Positions 36,761 through 46,095 are shown, counted from the first letter of the stretch. The stretch: 64,000 bases of DNA from Planctomycetales bacterium (GCA_027451885.1 DAIDHX010000311.1:1-64000), one strand, 5' to 3'. Made by a program: numbers and translations. Notes: a model not told the origin generated them from the letters alone.

Positions 36761-39700
36761 GTGCCGCGACAGCTTATCACGTTCATTGTACTTTGCGCGG
36801 GCGCGGTGTCGGTTGGAGCGGCCGCGGCTGGCGACGAGCTCCTGACCGTCGGGGAAAAGAGCAATTTCAAGGCAACCGCGCGCTACGACGAGGTCATGGC
36901 CTGGTGCAAGGCTTACGCGAGCGCTGCACCTTGCGCGCGCTTGTCCGAGCTTGGCGTCTCCACGGAAGGCCGCTCGATTCCCCTGTTGCTCGTGGCGGAT
37001 CCTCCCGTCAAATCCGCCGACGAGGCGAAGCGCTCGGGCAAGCTCCTTTGCCTTGTCATCGCCAATATCCACGCTGGCGAGGTTTGCGGCAAGGAAGCTC
37101 TGCCGATCCTCCTGCGCGAGGAATTCCTGGCGGCTCATCCCCCCCTGCTCAAGGATCTCATTCTGGCCGTCGTGCCGATTTATAACACCGACGGCAACGA
37201 ACGCGTTTCGAAAAACAATCGCCCGGGCCAGGTTGGTCCCGACGAAGGCATGGGCCAGCGCGGCAACGCGCGCGGGCTCGATCTCAACCGCGATTTCATC
37301 AAGCTCGAGGCGGCGGAAACACGCGGGCTCGTCCGCTTTCTGAACCAGTGGAATCCGCATCTGTTCATTGATACCCACACCACCAACGGCTCGCATCACC
37401 GCTACACCATCACCTATGAGGGGCCCAAGAGCCCGGCGGGCGATCCTCGCATCGTCGAATTCATGCGCAAGTCTTTTTTTCCGGGTGTGACTGCGTCGTT
37501 CGAGAAGAAGACGGGGCTCAAGGCGTTCTATTACGGCAACTTCAACCGCGACCATACCGCCTGGACGACCTATCCGGCGGAAGCGCGCTACGGCACAACG
37601 TATTTCGGCCTGCGGAATCGGCTTTCGGTGCTTTCGGAGGCGTATTCTTACGCCCCGTACAAGACGCGTGTGCGCGCGACCCGCGACTTCGTGAAGGAAT
37701 GCTTGCAGTTCGCGGTCGATCACAAGGCCGAGATCATGAGCCTGCTTGCGAAGGCGGGTTCGGCGCAGGCGCGAACGGGGCCTGTTCCGGTCGCGCTGCG
37801 GTCGAGGCTCAAGGCCGCGCCTGGGAAAGCGACGGTGCTGGGTTATGTGGAGCGGATGGAAAACGGCCGCCGCGTCCGCGGTGAGGAGCCGAAGGATTAC
37901 GAGCTTGCGCTTGTGAACAGCTTTGAGACCACGCTGTCTCGGCCGCGCCCGCAGGCGTATCTGGTGCCTGCGGAGTATTCGCGGGCGATTGAGACACTCA
38001 AACGGCACGGCCTGAGCGTGGAGGAGCTGCGGGAGGATGTGGTGCTCGAAGTCGAGGTTGATCGCATTGACTCGCTCGAGCATCCCCGGCAGGAGCGGCT
38101 GCCGACCACGGTGGTCAAGACGACTGCGCGGACCGAGTCGCGGATGATCAAGGCGGGCACCCTGGTGGTGGCCGCCGCGCAGGGGACCGGCTCGCTCGCT
38201 GCGTACCTGCTTGAGGCGGAATCGGAAGACGGGCTGCTGACATGGGGCTTCTTTGACCAGGGGCTCAAGGTCGAAGGCGATTATCCTGTGGTGCGGTTGG
38301 TTGGAACTGGCACACTCTTCACGGCCGCTTCCGAGCCGTTGCCTGAGGATCAGTTGGCGCCTCGCCCGATCACGTTTGAGACGATGCCCGGTGGGATGCG
38401 CGGCGGTCGCGGATTCCGCGCGGGCACGAACTGGTACGACGGCAAGCACTGGCTCACGGTGGGCCGCGGCGGGCTTGCCGTGGTCGACGCCCGCACTGGC
38501 GCGTCCCGGCCGCTTTTTGATCGCCGCGCCCTCTCCGCCGCGCTCGCCAGGGAGCCCGCGCTTGGCACCCGAGGCGCCAGCTCAGTTCTGGGCGCAGGCG
38601 AGTTCCGCATGGATCCAGCCAAAAAGGGCTTTCTGTTCACGCACGAGGACGACCTCTTCTACGCACGCTTCGATGGCAGCAAGGTCGTGCGGCTCACAAA
38701 CCACAAAGGCCCCGAGGAGTTCGCACAGTTCAGCCCCGACGGCAAGAAAGTCGCATTCGTCCGCGAATTCGACCTCTACACCGTCGCGATCGACAACCCC
38801 GCGGAACACAGGCTGACGACCGGCGGCCGTGACGATCTGCGCAACGGCCAGGCCGTGTGGGTTTATTTCGAGGAGATCTTCAACCGCCGCTGGCCTGCCT
38901 TCTGGTGGAGCCCTGACGGCACGCATGTTGCATTTATGCAGTTTGATGCCTCGATGGTTCCCTATCACACCGTGCTTGACGATACGGCCAGCCCGCGCAG
39001 GGTTGAGCAGACGCGATATCCTCGCTCGGGCGAGCCGAATCCCACCGTGCGGTTGGGCATCGCTCCGGCGGCCGGCGGCACGATCACCTGGGCCGATCTC
39101 TCGAGCTATCCGCCCGCCGACTTCCTGATCAGCGAGGTCGGTTGGACGCCTGATTCGAAGGCCGCTTATTGCTACGCCCAGAATCGCATCCAGAGCTGGC
39201 TTGATCTTGTGCTTTTCGAGCCCGGCGGCGCCAGGGCCGCGCCCCGGAAGCTCTTCCGCGACGCCACGAAAGCCTGGATCGAGAGCATGGGACCGATCCA
39301 TGCCTATACCCGGGACGAGTTTCTCTGGCTCTCCGAGCGCGACGGCTACAAGCATATCTACCGCTACGATTACTCAGGGGCCGAAAAGCCGCGGCTGACC
39401 CAGGGCGATTGGGAAGTACGCTCGATCGAGCATGTTGATCCCAGCACGGGCTGGGTTTACTTCACCGCGACGAAGGACGAGCCCACGGGAGCGAATCTCT
39501 ACCGTGTAAAGCCCGGCAGCCCGATCGAACGGCTGACGCCCGAGCCGGGCGTGCACCAGGTTTCGATGAGTCCGGACGGGTCGCTCTTCCTGGACTCGAG
39601 CTCAACGACCGACGCGCCCCCCCGATCGCGGCTGCGAGACGGCTCGGGCGTTCAGGTGCGCGTGACGGATTCGAATCCGTCGCACGATCTCAAGCAGTGG

Positions 39701-40543
39701 AGATTTGGGTCGCGGTCGCACTTCCAGATTCCCGCCCGCGACGGCTTCCCGCTCGAGGCGGAGCTGATCCTGCCCCCCGATCTCGACCCGAATCACCGGT
39801 ACCCTGTCTGGTTTACCACCTACGCGGGCCCGCACACGCCCACGGTCTCGAATTCCTGGGGCGGGGGCCGGATGCGGGATCACGCGCTCGCGCACGAGGG
39901 GTTCATCGTGTTCCACATGGATCCGCGGGGCGCGAGCGGCAAGGGGGCGAAATCCGCCTGGGTGGGCTACAGGACGCTCGGTGTGCGTGAGCTCGAGGAC
40001 ATCACCGACGCCATCGAGTGGCTCAAGCAAAAGTCGTATGTCGACGGCGACCGAATCGGCATGGCCGGCCACAGCTACGGCGGCTACATCACGTCCTATG
40101 CGCTTACGCATTCCAGGCTTTTTGCCGCGGGAATCGCCGGCGCACCCGTGACCGACTGGCGCGATTACGACTCGATCTATACCGAGCGCTACATGGGCCT
40201 GCCCCGCGACAACGCCGAAGGCTACAACGCTTCGTCGGTCGTGCGCGCTGCCGAGAACCTGCACGGCCGGCTGCTGATCCTGCATGGGGCGATCGACGAT
40301 AACGTATCGCTGCGCAACACGATGCGGCTCGTCAAGGCGCTCGAGGACGCCGACAAGGACTTCGAGCTCATGATCTACCCCGGCTCGCGGCATGGGATCT
40401 TTGGCGCCCACTACAACCGGCTCCAGCTTGATTTCATCCGCCGCACGCTGGGGGACAAACCCGGTGCGAAGTCGAGCTCCGCCGGGCAAACCGCGGCGGG
40501 CCCGAGCGCTCCGCGGCAGCACGCGACCGCATCCGCACCATGA
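36761..40543 (+). CDS. M14 carboxypeptidase-S9 prolyl-oligopeptidase fusion, exported
   Basis: 1260 residues from a GTG at 36761 with AAGGAG six bases upstream. A signal peptide (LCAGAVSVGAAAAG) is followed by an M14 zinc carboxypeptidase domain (about 40-330): zinc ligands H104 and E107 (ANIHAGE), H206 in FIDTHTTNG, the substrate-binding Arg in GLDLNRDF, and a likely catalytic Glu in LSEAYSYAP. The rest is a DPP4-type S9 peptidase: a beta-propeller (about 500-980) and an alpha/beta-hydrolase domain with GHSYGG (nucleophile S1105), D1179 in GAIDDNV and H1211 in GSRHG. Both active sites look intact. Two exopeptidases in one chain suggest sequential trimming of extracellular peptides. It is followed by a zinc-ribbon gene after 34 bases. 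Confidence 0.88.
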   Translation: MPRQLITFIVLCAGAVSVGAAAAGDELLTVGEKSNFKATARYDEVMAWCKAYASAAPCARLSELGVSTEGRSIPLLLVADPPVKSADEAKRSGKLLCLVIANIHAGEVCGKEALPILLREEFLAAHPPLLKDLILAVVPIYNTDGNERVSKNNRPGQVGPDEGMGQRGNARGLDLNRDFIKLEAAETRGLVRFLNQWNPHLFIDTHTTNGSHHRYTITYEGPKSPAGDPRIVEFMRKSFFPGVTASFEKKTGLKAFYYGNFNRDHTAWTTYPAEARYGTTYFGLRNRLSVLSEAYSYAPYKTRVRATRDFVKECLQFAVDHKAEIMSLLAKAGSAQARTGPVPVALRSRLKAAPGKATVLGYVERMENGRRVRGEEPKDYELALVNSFETTLSRPRPQAYLVPAEYSRAIETLKRHGLSVEELREDVVLEVEVDRIDSLEHPRQERLPTTVVKTTARTESRMIKAGTLVVAAAQGTGSLAAYLLEAESEDGLLTWGFFDQGLKVEGDYPVVRLVGTGTLFTAASEPLPEDQLAPRPITFETMPGGMRGGRGFRAGTNWYDGKHWLTVGRGGLAVVDARTGASRPLFDRRALSAALAREPALGTRGASSVLGAGEFRMDPAKKGFLFTHEDDLFYARFDGSKVVRLTNHKGPEEFAQFSPDGKKVAFVREFDLYTVAIDNPAEHRLTTGGRDDLRNGQAVWVYFEEIFNRRWPAFWWSPDGTHVAFMQFDASMVPYHTVLDDTASPRRVEQTRYPRSGEPNPTVRLGIAPAAGGTITWADLSSYPPADFLISEVGWTPDSKAAYCYAQNRIQSWLDLVLFEPGGARAAPRKLFRDATKAWIESMGPIHAYTRDEFLWLSERDGYKHIYRYDYSGAEKPRLTQGDWEVRSIEHVDPSTGWVYFTATKDEPTGANLYRVKPGSPIERLTPEPGVHQVSMSPDGSLFLDSSSTTDAPPRSRLRDGSGVQVRVTDSNPSHDLKQWRFGSRSHFQIPARDGFPLEAELILPPDLDPNHRYPVWFTTYAGPHTPTVSNSWGGGRMRDHALAHEGFIVFHMDPRGASGKGAKSAWVGYRTLGVRELEDITDAIEWLKQKSYVDGDRIGMAGHSYGGYITSYALTHSRLFAAGIAGAPVTDWRDYDSIYTERYMGLPRDNAEGYNASSVVRAAENLHGRLLILHGAIDDNVSLRNTMRLVKALEDADKDFELMIYPGSRHGIFGAHYNRLQLDFIRRTLGDKPGAKSSSAGQTAAGPSAPRQHATASAP

Positions 40544-40577
40544 GCAAATCCATGACGAATCCAGGAGGAATTGCGCG

Positions 40578-40835
40578 ATGAAAGCAGGCCCCTGTCCCAG
40601 ATGCGGCGGCAAGGAGATCCTGGAGAATGTGCGGATGGCGGTCTCGGTGGATCGCATCTCCTCCGCGCCGCTTGTGGCCGTCGGCTACAAGCGGCCGGAC
40701 GCCCTGCTCCTCAAGGGTTCCGTGCAGCACGAAACCACGGCGACTATTTGCGCCAGTTGCGGCTATACGGAACTTTACACCGCAAATCCAGGCGAGCTGG
40801 CAAGGCTGCTGGCGGAGCCGCCATCGCTTGAATAA
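40578..40835 (+). CDS. Small zinc-ribbon protein
   Basis: 85 residues; AGGAGG precedes the ATG by 9 bases. Two CxxC pairs, CPRCGG at the N-terminus and CASCGYTE near residue 63, form a zinc ribbon split by a 45-residue loop. The short C-terminus ends in LARLLAEPP. No DNA-binding or enzymatic motif was recognised. It follows the M14-S9 gene by 34 bases, so cotranscription is likely, but a functional tie is unproven. Confidence 0.72.
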   Translation: MKAGPCPRCGGKEILENVRMAVSVDRISSAPLVAVGYKRPDALLLKGSVQHETTATICASCGYTELYTANPGELARLLAEPPSLE

Positions 40836-40875
40836 GTAAACGAGCGTGCGTATAACGCTATGTCGATCTCTTGAA

Positions 40876-41523
40876 CTAAAGGCCGATCGCCTCGAGCACA
40901 GGCGCGAGCGGTTCGAGCGCGGGGAGGTAGGTTGCGTCTTGCGTCCAGTCTCCGGGCGGCCGGCGGTGGCCGACGGCAAGAACCTTGAGCCCCGCCGCGC
41001 GCGCGGCAGCAACGCCCGAGGGAGAGTCCTCGATCGCCATGGCCGCCGTTCTGAGCCGCAGCCGCGCGAGCGCCAGTTTGTAGCCTTCCGGATCCGGCTT
41101 CGGCGCCCGGACGTCCTCCCGGGCGACGATGACCTCGAAGGCGGCATCCAGCCCGCGCGCGGCAAGCGCGGCGGCCACGTTCTCACGCCAGGTTGTGGTG
41201 ACGATCCCCAGCTTGATTCGGCCCGCGAGGTGTTTGACCAGCTCAACCGTGCCGGCATAAAACCTGGGCGCATCACGGAAAAGCTCAACCGCGATCGCCT
41301 GCTTGCGCGCCATCCAGGGCTCCGAGCAATAATCGCTCACGCCCCGCGACCCGAAATACTCCGCCAGAAACGCACCGTCGTCGAGCTCCGCCGCGCGCGC
41401 GGCCGGAGGCTCGGCAATCGCCCAGCCCAATGGCGCAAGCGCACGCTGCCAGGCCGCGATGTGATAATTCTCGCCATCGACGAGCACGCCGTCGAAATCG
41501 AATAAGACCGCCTTCAGCACCAT
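40876..41523 (-). CDS. HAD-superfamily phosphatase/phosphoglucomutase-like
   Basis: 215 residues from ATG 41523; a start at 41550 adds 9 unsupported residues. Motif I is FDFDGVLVDGE (nucleophile Asp plus general acid Asp), motif II lies in LGIVTTTW, motif III Lys is near APKPDPEGYK, and motif IV is MAIEDSPSGVAAARAAG. The cap is a helical C1 type between motifs I and II. Together these place it in the beta-phosphoglucomutase/phosphoglycolate phosphatase group of HADs. The substrate is not determined. Divergent from the TIM-barrel gene at 41752; convergent with the zinc-ribbon gene. Confidence 0.85.
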   Translation of the reverse strand: MVLKAVLFDFDGVLVDGENYHIAAWQRALAPLGWAIAEPPAARAAELDDGAFLAEYFGSRGVSDYCSEPWMARKQAIAVELFRDAPRFYAGTVELVKHLAGRIKLGIVTTTWRENVAAALAARGLDAAFEVIVAREDVRAPKPDPEGYKLALARLRLRTAAMAIEDSPSGVAAARAAGLKVLAVGHRRPPGDWTQDATYLPALEPLAPVLEAIGL

Positions 41524-41751
41524 CCCAAGCCTGCTCGCACGGGAATCCAATCAATTCAGGAACCTAGGCAGTATGGCTCCCAGGAGCCCGATCGGTCAAA
41601 TCATTGACAACGTCATCCACGGGCGCTATGTTGCGCTGGGCGATCGCACCCGCGAGGCATCGTCGCTTAACCCCAAGTTCAACCACCGCCAGGCGCAGCG
41701 CCCAAATAGGACGCCCTACCGCCCGCGACAGCGTATACCGGAGAATGTTCC

Positions 41752-42759
41752 ATGTCCCGACCCGCAACCCTGTTCACGGGCCAGTGGGCCGACCTGACGC
41801 TCGAAGTGATCTGCGAAAAAGCCAGCAAGTGGGGTTACGACGGCATCGAACTGCCCTGCTGGGGCGACCACTTCAACGTCCAGAAGGCGCTCCACGACCC
41901 AGGCTACTGCAAGGGCCGGCATGATCTGCTCGCGAAGTATGGGCTCAAGACGTGGGCGATCTCGAATCACCTGGTCGGGCAGCTCGTGCTCGACCTCAAC
42001 GACTCTCGCACCGACGACTGGGTGCCCGCCGAAATTCGCGGGAACTCCGGGAAGAAGACCGAGTGGGCGATCGCGGAGATGAAAGACACCGCCCGCGCGG
42101 CCAGGAAGCTGGGCGTACCGGTGGTCAACGGCTTCACCGGCTCCTCGATCTGGCACCTGCTTTACTCGTTCCCGCCCGTTTCCGATGCCACCATCGAGGA
42201 CGGCTTCAAGCTCTTCGCCGAGCGCTGGAATCCTATCCTTGACGTCTTCAAGGAGTGCGGCGTCAAGTTCGCGCTCGAGGTTCACCCCACCGAGATCGCG
42301 TTCGATATCTACACCGCCGAGCGGGCGCTCAAGGCCGTGGATTATCGCCCGGAATTCGGCTTCAATTTCGACCCTAGCCACCTGCATTGGCAAATGGTCG
42401 ACCCTGTGCAATTCATCCGCGCGTTCCCGGACCGAATCTACCACGTGCATGTGAAGGACGCCGCGCGGACGCTCGACGGCCGCTCGGGGATTCTGGCGTC
42501 ACATCTCAACTTCGGCGATCCGCGCCGCGGCTGGGATTTCCGTTCCCCGGGGCGCGGCCAGGTGAACTTCGAGGAAATCGCCCGCGCCCTGAACGACATC
42601 GGCTACACCGGCCCGCTCTCCGTGGAGTGGGAAGATTGCGGCATGGACCGCGAATACGGCGCGGCCGAGGCAGCGCGTTTCGTCAAGGAACGCATGGGCT
42701 TCAAATCGTCCGGGCGTGTCTTTGACTCAGCCTTTGCCGACGCGCAGGCCAAGGCGTAG
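41752..42759 (+). CDS. Sugar phosphate isomerase/epimerase, TIM barrel
   Basis: 335 residues of the AP-endonuclease-2-like barrel family. Motifs in order: ASKWGYDGIELPCWGDHF, WAISNHLVGQLV, KFALEVHPTEIAFDI (Glu ligand), FNFDPSHLHWQ (Asp/His ligands), IYHVHVKDAAR, and GPLSVEWEDCGMD. Its length and layout resemble planctomycete xylose-isomerase-like paralogues, and it is distinct in sequence from the barrel protein at 7822. The substrate is unknown; redox or isomerisation of sugars is the family theme. A strong terminator follows at 42771-42800. Confidence 0.83.
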   Translation: MSRPATLFTGQWADLTLEVICEKASKWGYDGIELPCWGDHFNVQKALHDPGYCKGRHDLLAKYGLKTWAISNHLVGQLVLDLNDSRTDDWVPAEIRGNSGKKTEWAIAEMKDTARAARKLGVPVVNGFTGSSIWHLLYSFPPVSDATIEDGFKLFAERWNPILDVFKECGVKFALEVHPTEIAFDIYTAERALKAVDYRPEFGFNFDPSHLHWQMVDPVQFIRAFPDRIYHVHVKDAARTLDGRSGILASHLNFGDPRRGWDFRSPGRGQVNFEEIARALNDIGYTGPLSVEWEDCGMDREYGAAEAARFVKERMGFKSSGRVFDSAFADAQAKA

Positions 42760-42770
42760 TTGCGGCTCGC

Positions 42771-42800
42771 GGGGCCCGCGGCAATCATGCGGGCCCCTTT
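42771..42800 (+). terminator. Rho-independent-type terminator after isomerase gene
   Basis: GGGGCCCGC and GCGGGCCCC are perfect 9-bp arms around a 10-base loop, followed by TTT. It starts 11 bases after the stop of the isomerase gene. Confidence 0.75.
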
Positions 42801-42829
42801 CGACTCGTGAAAACCCAGGATTGATACCC

Positions 42830-43039
42830 ATGAGCGGCCCGATCGTTCGCAAGTACGGCTTTCCCAATTTCGAGAAGATCTTCGGCGAGCGCCCGGTCGA
42901 ACACGGCGTGGAGGAGCCGGGCGAGAAAACCGAGGGTGAGACGTCAACCGCGGAGCCGAAGCAGAAAACGAAATCGAAATCGAAATCGAGCACCGCGAAA
43001 TCGAGCACCGCGAAATCGAAGAAGACCGACTCCAGGTGA
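42830..43039 (+). CDS. Small basic planctomycete protein with repetitive tail
   Basis: 69 residues; AGGA lies nine bases before the ATG. The N-terminus MSGPIVRKYGFPNFEKIFGE resembles a small protein seen across planctomycetes. The tail is strongly basic and low complexity: Lys/Ser repeats from about residue 46, then (STAK)2 repeats. It has no signal peptide, so it should be cytoplasmic, and the Lys-rich tail suggests nucleic-acid association, an inference from composition only. Confidence 0.68.
   Translation: MSGPIVRKYGFPNFEKIFGERPVEHGVEEPGEKTEGETSTAEPKQKTKSKSKSSTAKSSTAKSKKTDSR
42971..43018 (+). repeat. Simple DNA repeat in the small basic gene
   Basis: Three adjacent AAATCG units are followed by two AGCACCGCG-AAATCG units of 15 bp each, all in frame and encoding the Lys/Ser tail. 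Slippage here could change tail length. Confidence 0.7.
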
Positions 43040-43183
43040 CCTGAGAGCGGGCTCGATCGTCGCGCTGGGAACCCACTTGCCCGCGGCGCGGATGACGAAA
43101 CGCAATCGCTCGCAGTAAGCTAGGACGCGAACGGGCGATCCCCGGCGTCTCCGAGCCTGCTGACTGAGCGAGAGGAACCGACG

Positions 43184-43636
43184 ATGGACGTGCTCAAGCG
43201 TGTGACCCAGGAGATTTTGATCGGCGACCAGCCGAGCGAGTCCGACCTCGCGCAGCTCAAGGCGGCGGGCGTGGTTGCGGTGGTGAACCTTCGGAACGAG
43301 GGCGAGCCGGAGCAGCCGCTTTCTCCGAGTGAGGAAGGCGAGGTTGCGAGGCGGATTGGGCTCGAGTATCTCCATCACGGCGTCGGGGGCGCACCGCTGA
43401 CGTCGGAGGGGGTGCAGTCTGTGTGCGAGTTTCTTTGCAAGCACACGGAGGGCTCGAAGCAGGTGCTCGTGCATTGCAGGCGCGGGGGACGCGCAGTGGC
43501 ACTCGTTCTGCTGCACCTGGCGAGGACCCACGGCTGGACCGCGGATGAAGTAGCGCACAAGGGGCGCGAACACGGGCTCGAGGTCGATGGCGGCCTGCGG
43601 CAAATGGTCGAGGGCTTTCTCCGCTCCTGTTCCTGA
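43184..43636 (+). CDS. DUF442/beta-lactamase-hydrolase-like tyrosine phosphatase
   Basis: 150 residues. The catalytic P-loop VLVHCRRGGRAVAL has the HCxxGxR spacing of the DUF442-type phosphatases (Cys then Arg five residues later), with preceding strand VVAVVNLRNEGE giving the N/R segment that replaces the WPD loop. The rest is helical. The family is a cysteine-phosphatase relative with unproven substrates. No signal peptide is evident. It ends 8 bases before the convergent OYE-TPR gene. Confidence 0.78.
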   Translation: MDVLKRVTQEILIGDQPSESDLAQLKAAGVVAVVNLRNEGEPEQPLSPSEEGEVARRIGLEYLHHGVGGAPLTSEGVQSVCEFLCKHTEGSKQVLVHCRRGGRAVALVLLHLARTHGWTADEVAHKGREHGLEVDGGLRQMVEGFLRSCS

Positions 43637-43644
43637 CGCGTGCA

Positions 43645-45993
43645 TTACTCCCGCGCGGGCTTGCGGACCTTGTAAAGCGCGAGCCGCGTGTCGAACTCCC
43701 TGGCCTTCTTGGTTCGCCCCATGTGCGAATCCAGGAGCATCTTGAGCGCCTGGGCCTGCGATTCCACCGCAGCGTTGAAGTCGCCGGCCTCGGCGTAGGC
43801 CGCGGCCAGCGTATCCAGGCAGTCCACATTGCGGAAATGCGTGAGCTCGCAGGCGATTTTGGCCTCGGTCACTGCCCGATTGGCGTTGCGGATGGACTTT
43901 TCAAAGCAGGTGGCGAGCAGCCGCGCCAGCGCCCGGTGCCCCTCGGGATCCGCGGGATCGGCCCTGAGCAGGCGCTCGTATTCCTGGATCGCTGACTCGT
44001 AGTCTTTCCTGTGCCTCATGATTTCGCCACGCGCGGCATAGGCGCGGCCAAGCCCCGGATCGAGCGCGATTGCCTGTTCAAAATCCGCAAGCGCCAGCGC
44101 GTGCTTCAGATCCTTGCGCCATTCGATCCCGCGATCGAGCCAGATCTCCGCGTTCCGGGGGGCAAGCGCAATCGCCCGGTTGAAGTCCGTGATCGCCGCA
44201 TTGTGCCGCCCCTGCTCGGAATACGATCGCCCTCGCGCATCGAAATAGCTCGCATTCGAGGGAGCGATCGCGATCAATCGCGAATAGTCCTCGCTCTCGC
44301 GCTCGCGATCCTCGTGTGCGGCCCATGCCTCGGCACGAAACACGAGCGCTGTCTCGTTGCTGGGATCGAGCTCGATCGCGTGGGTGTAGGCGTCGATCGC
44401 CCTGCGATGTTCCCCCATTCCCAGCCAGATATTGCCCCAGGTGACCCATTCGCAAGGCGTGGCGGGCATCCTGACCACACTGCGCTGATCGCGGCCGGCC
44501 GTATCGGGGGAATCTCCCGCCCGGACGCGTGCGCTGGTAAAGAAAAATCCGATCGCGAGCAGGATCATGCTCAGGGTGTTTGAGATCCTGGCAGCCTCCC
44601 AGATGGGGCCATACACCTGCTTGTCGAACGGAGGACAGCCAGCGGGGAACTGGCCTTCGGCGTTATTCTTGGATCGCATGAGCGCTGTGCAGAGGCTGAA
44701 GGTGCGGCAGATGCGTTTGCGGTCGAGCCCTTCCCCACTCGCGAGCCTGCGCGCGAAATCGGGCTGAGAAAGAGACGCTCGACCCATGCCCATGAAGGCG
44801 ACCCGGCCGGCCGAGACGTTGGCGGCGCCCGCTTCGAAGGCATATTGCTGGAGCCAGGTATAACCTGCGCCCACGGTGATTGCCTGGGGCTCTGATTGTG
44901 CCAGTGTCGCGGTCAGGTGAAGGTGCCGCGCGACGCCGGTGAGCGGATGCTCGGGGGGGGCGTAAGCATCTGGAGGAGCGGCTTCGAACGGGCGCAGAAG
45001 ATGGGCGCTCGCGTAGGGATTGCCCACCGTGGCCGCGATCAGGCTGACTCCGCGCGAGGTCAGCGCGTGAGCAAGCGCCAGCGGCTCAGTCAAATCGATG
45101 GCGAGCGGATCATCTTCACGCGCGCCCCAAACATTGTGTGTCGCGGGGCGGAGCGCGCTTGGGACGCCCACGCGATCCTCCCCCTTTGCAAAAGGAAGGC
45201 CATCGTAAAGATTTAGCCGCGTTGCCACCGCGAGATCCGGCAGCTCGCCGCGGAGCCGGTCGACCAGCTCGAGGATAAAGCGCGTGCGATTTTCAAACGC
45301 ACCGCCGTAGCGGCCTGGGCGTGTCCGCGCCCCCAGCAGTTCGTTCAGCAGATAACGATGGCACTGCTTGAGATCAATAAACTCAAACCCTGCATGATGC
45401 GCAAGGCGGGCCGACTCGAGATAGCGATCTTGCAGCCGCGCGAGCTCGTCGTCAGTGATCAGCGGCACTGACGCGTTCGCAACCTGGCCGCTCGCCCTGT
45501 CCACGATCGTGCGCGGGTCCAGATGGGGATCATGCGCGGCCAGCACCGGCCTGCCGCAGCTATATCGCCCCGAGTGCGTGAGCTGAAGGCCGAGCAAGAG
45601 ATCGTCGTCTCGTCCATTGGCCGCGTGGTGGGCTGCCCGGGTCGCGTCCACAAGCTGAGCAAAGCGTGAAACGTTCGCGGGTGTGATGACAAGCTGGCGG
45701 GGATTGGCGCGGCCTTCCGGCACCACGGCGCAGGCCTCACCCCAGATGAGCTTGGCGCCGCCGTCGCCAAAACGCTCGAATCGGCGCACGGTGAGCTCGC
45801 CGGGGCTGCCGTCCGCCAGGGCGTCGCAACCTTCCATCGGCAGGATCGCCAGGCGATTGCCAACCGTCTTGCCCGCAACCGCGATCGGGGCAAACAACGC
45901 GGCCAGGTCGCTCTGAAACGCGATGTCCAGCCCCAACGCTTCAGCATGCGACTCAAGCTGCTGCCGGGTCTTGTAATGAAACGTGCGCGACAC
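43645..45993 (-). CDS. Old Yellow Enzyme-type oxidoreductase fused in frame to TPR domain
   Basis: 782 residues from a GTG at 45993 with GCGAGG six bases upstream. Residues 1-470 are an FMN-dependent NADH:flavin oxidoreductase (OYE/2,4-dienoyl-CoA reductase-like barrel): NRLAILPMEGCDA, LGLQLTHSGRYS, GFEFIDLKQCHRYLLNELLG, NRTRFILELVDRLR, and the family C-terminus GCPPFDKQVYGPIW. Then comes an apparent signal-peptide-like helix at about 476-492 (MILLAIGFFFTSARV) and TPR repeats to the end (GNIWLGMGEHRRAIDAYTHAIELDP and others). An internal ATG at 44568 starts exactly before that helix. It may be a true fusion, or two genes (an OYE and an exported TPR protein) whose separating stop was lost; see findings. 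Confidence 0.75.
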   Translation of the reverse strand: MSRTFHYKTRQQLESHAEALGLDIAFQSDLAALFAPIAVAGKTVGNRLAILPMEGCDALADGSPGELTVRRFERFGDGGAKLIWGEACAVVPEGRANPRQLVITPANVSRFAQLVDATRAAHHAANGRDDDLLLGLQLTHSGRYSCGRPVLAAHDPHLDPRTIVDRASGQVANASVPLITDDELARLQDRYLESARLAHHAGFEFIDLKQCHRYLLNELLGARTRPGRYGGAFENRTRFILELVDRLRGELPDLAVATRLNLYDGLPFAKGEDRVGVPSALRPATHNVWGAREDDPLAIDLTEPLALAHALTSRGVSLIAATVGNPYASAHLLRPFEAAPPDAYAPPEHPLTGVARHLHLTATLAQSEPQAITVGAGYTWLQQYAFEAGAANVSAGRVAFMGMGRASLSQPDFARRLASGEGLDRKRICRTFSLCTALMRSKNNAEGQFPAGCPPFDKQVYGPIWEAARISNTLSMILLAIGFFFTSARVRAGDSPDTAGRDQRSVVRMPATPCEWVTWGNIWLGMGEHRRAIDAYTHAIELDPSNETALVFRAEAWAAHEDRERESEDYSRLIAIAPSNASYFDARGRSYSEQGRHNAAITDFNRAIALAPRNAEIWLDRGIEWRKDLKHALALADFEQAIALDPGLGRAYAARGEIMRHRKDYESAIQEYERLLRADPADPEGHRALARLLATCFEKSIRNANRAVTEAKIACELTHFRNVDCLDTLAAAYAEAGDFNAAVESQAQALKMLLDSHMGRTKKAREFDTRLALYKVRKPARE

Positions 45994-46095
45994 GACGAAC
46001 CTCGCCGGAAAAGGAACTCCTGACAGTTCATTATCCTGGCAGGAGGCACTTCATGCGGCAAGGTGAAACCGAATCAACGCGCAAAGCTCGCACCG

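Noticed and set aside
36620-38449. Long minus-strand frame opposite the M14-S9 gene (609 codons)
   Set aside because: High-GC shadow; composition is Arg/His-rich with no family resemblance and the plus strand has a complete double peptidase.
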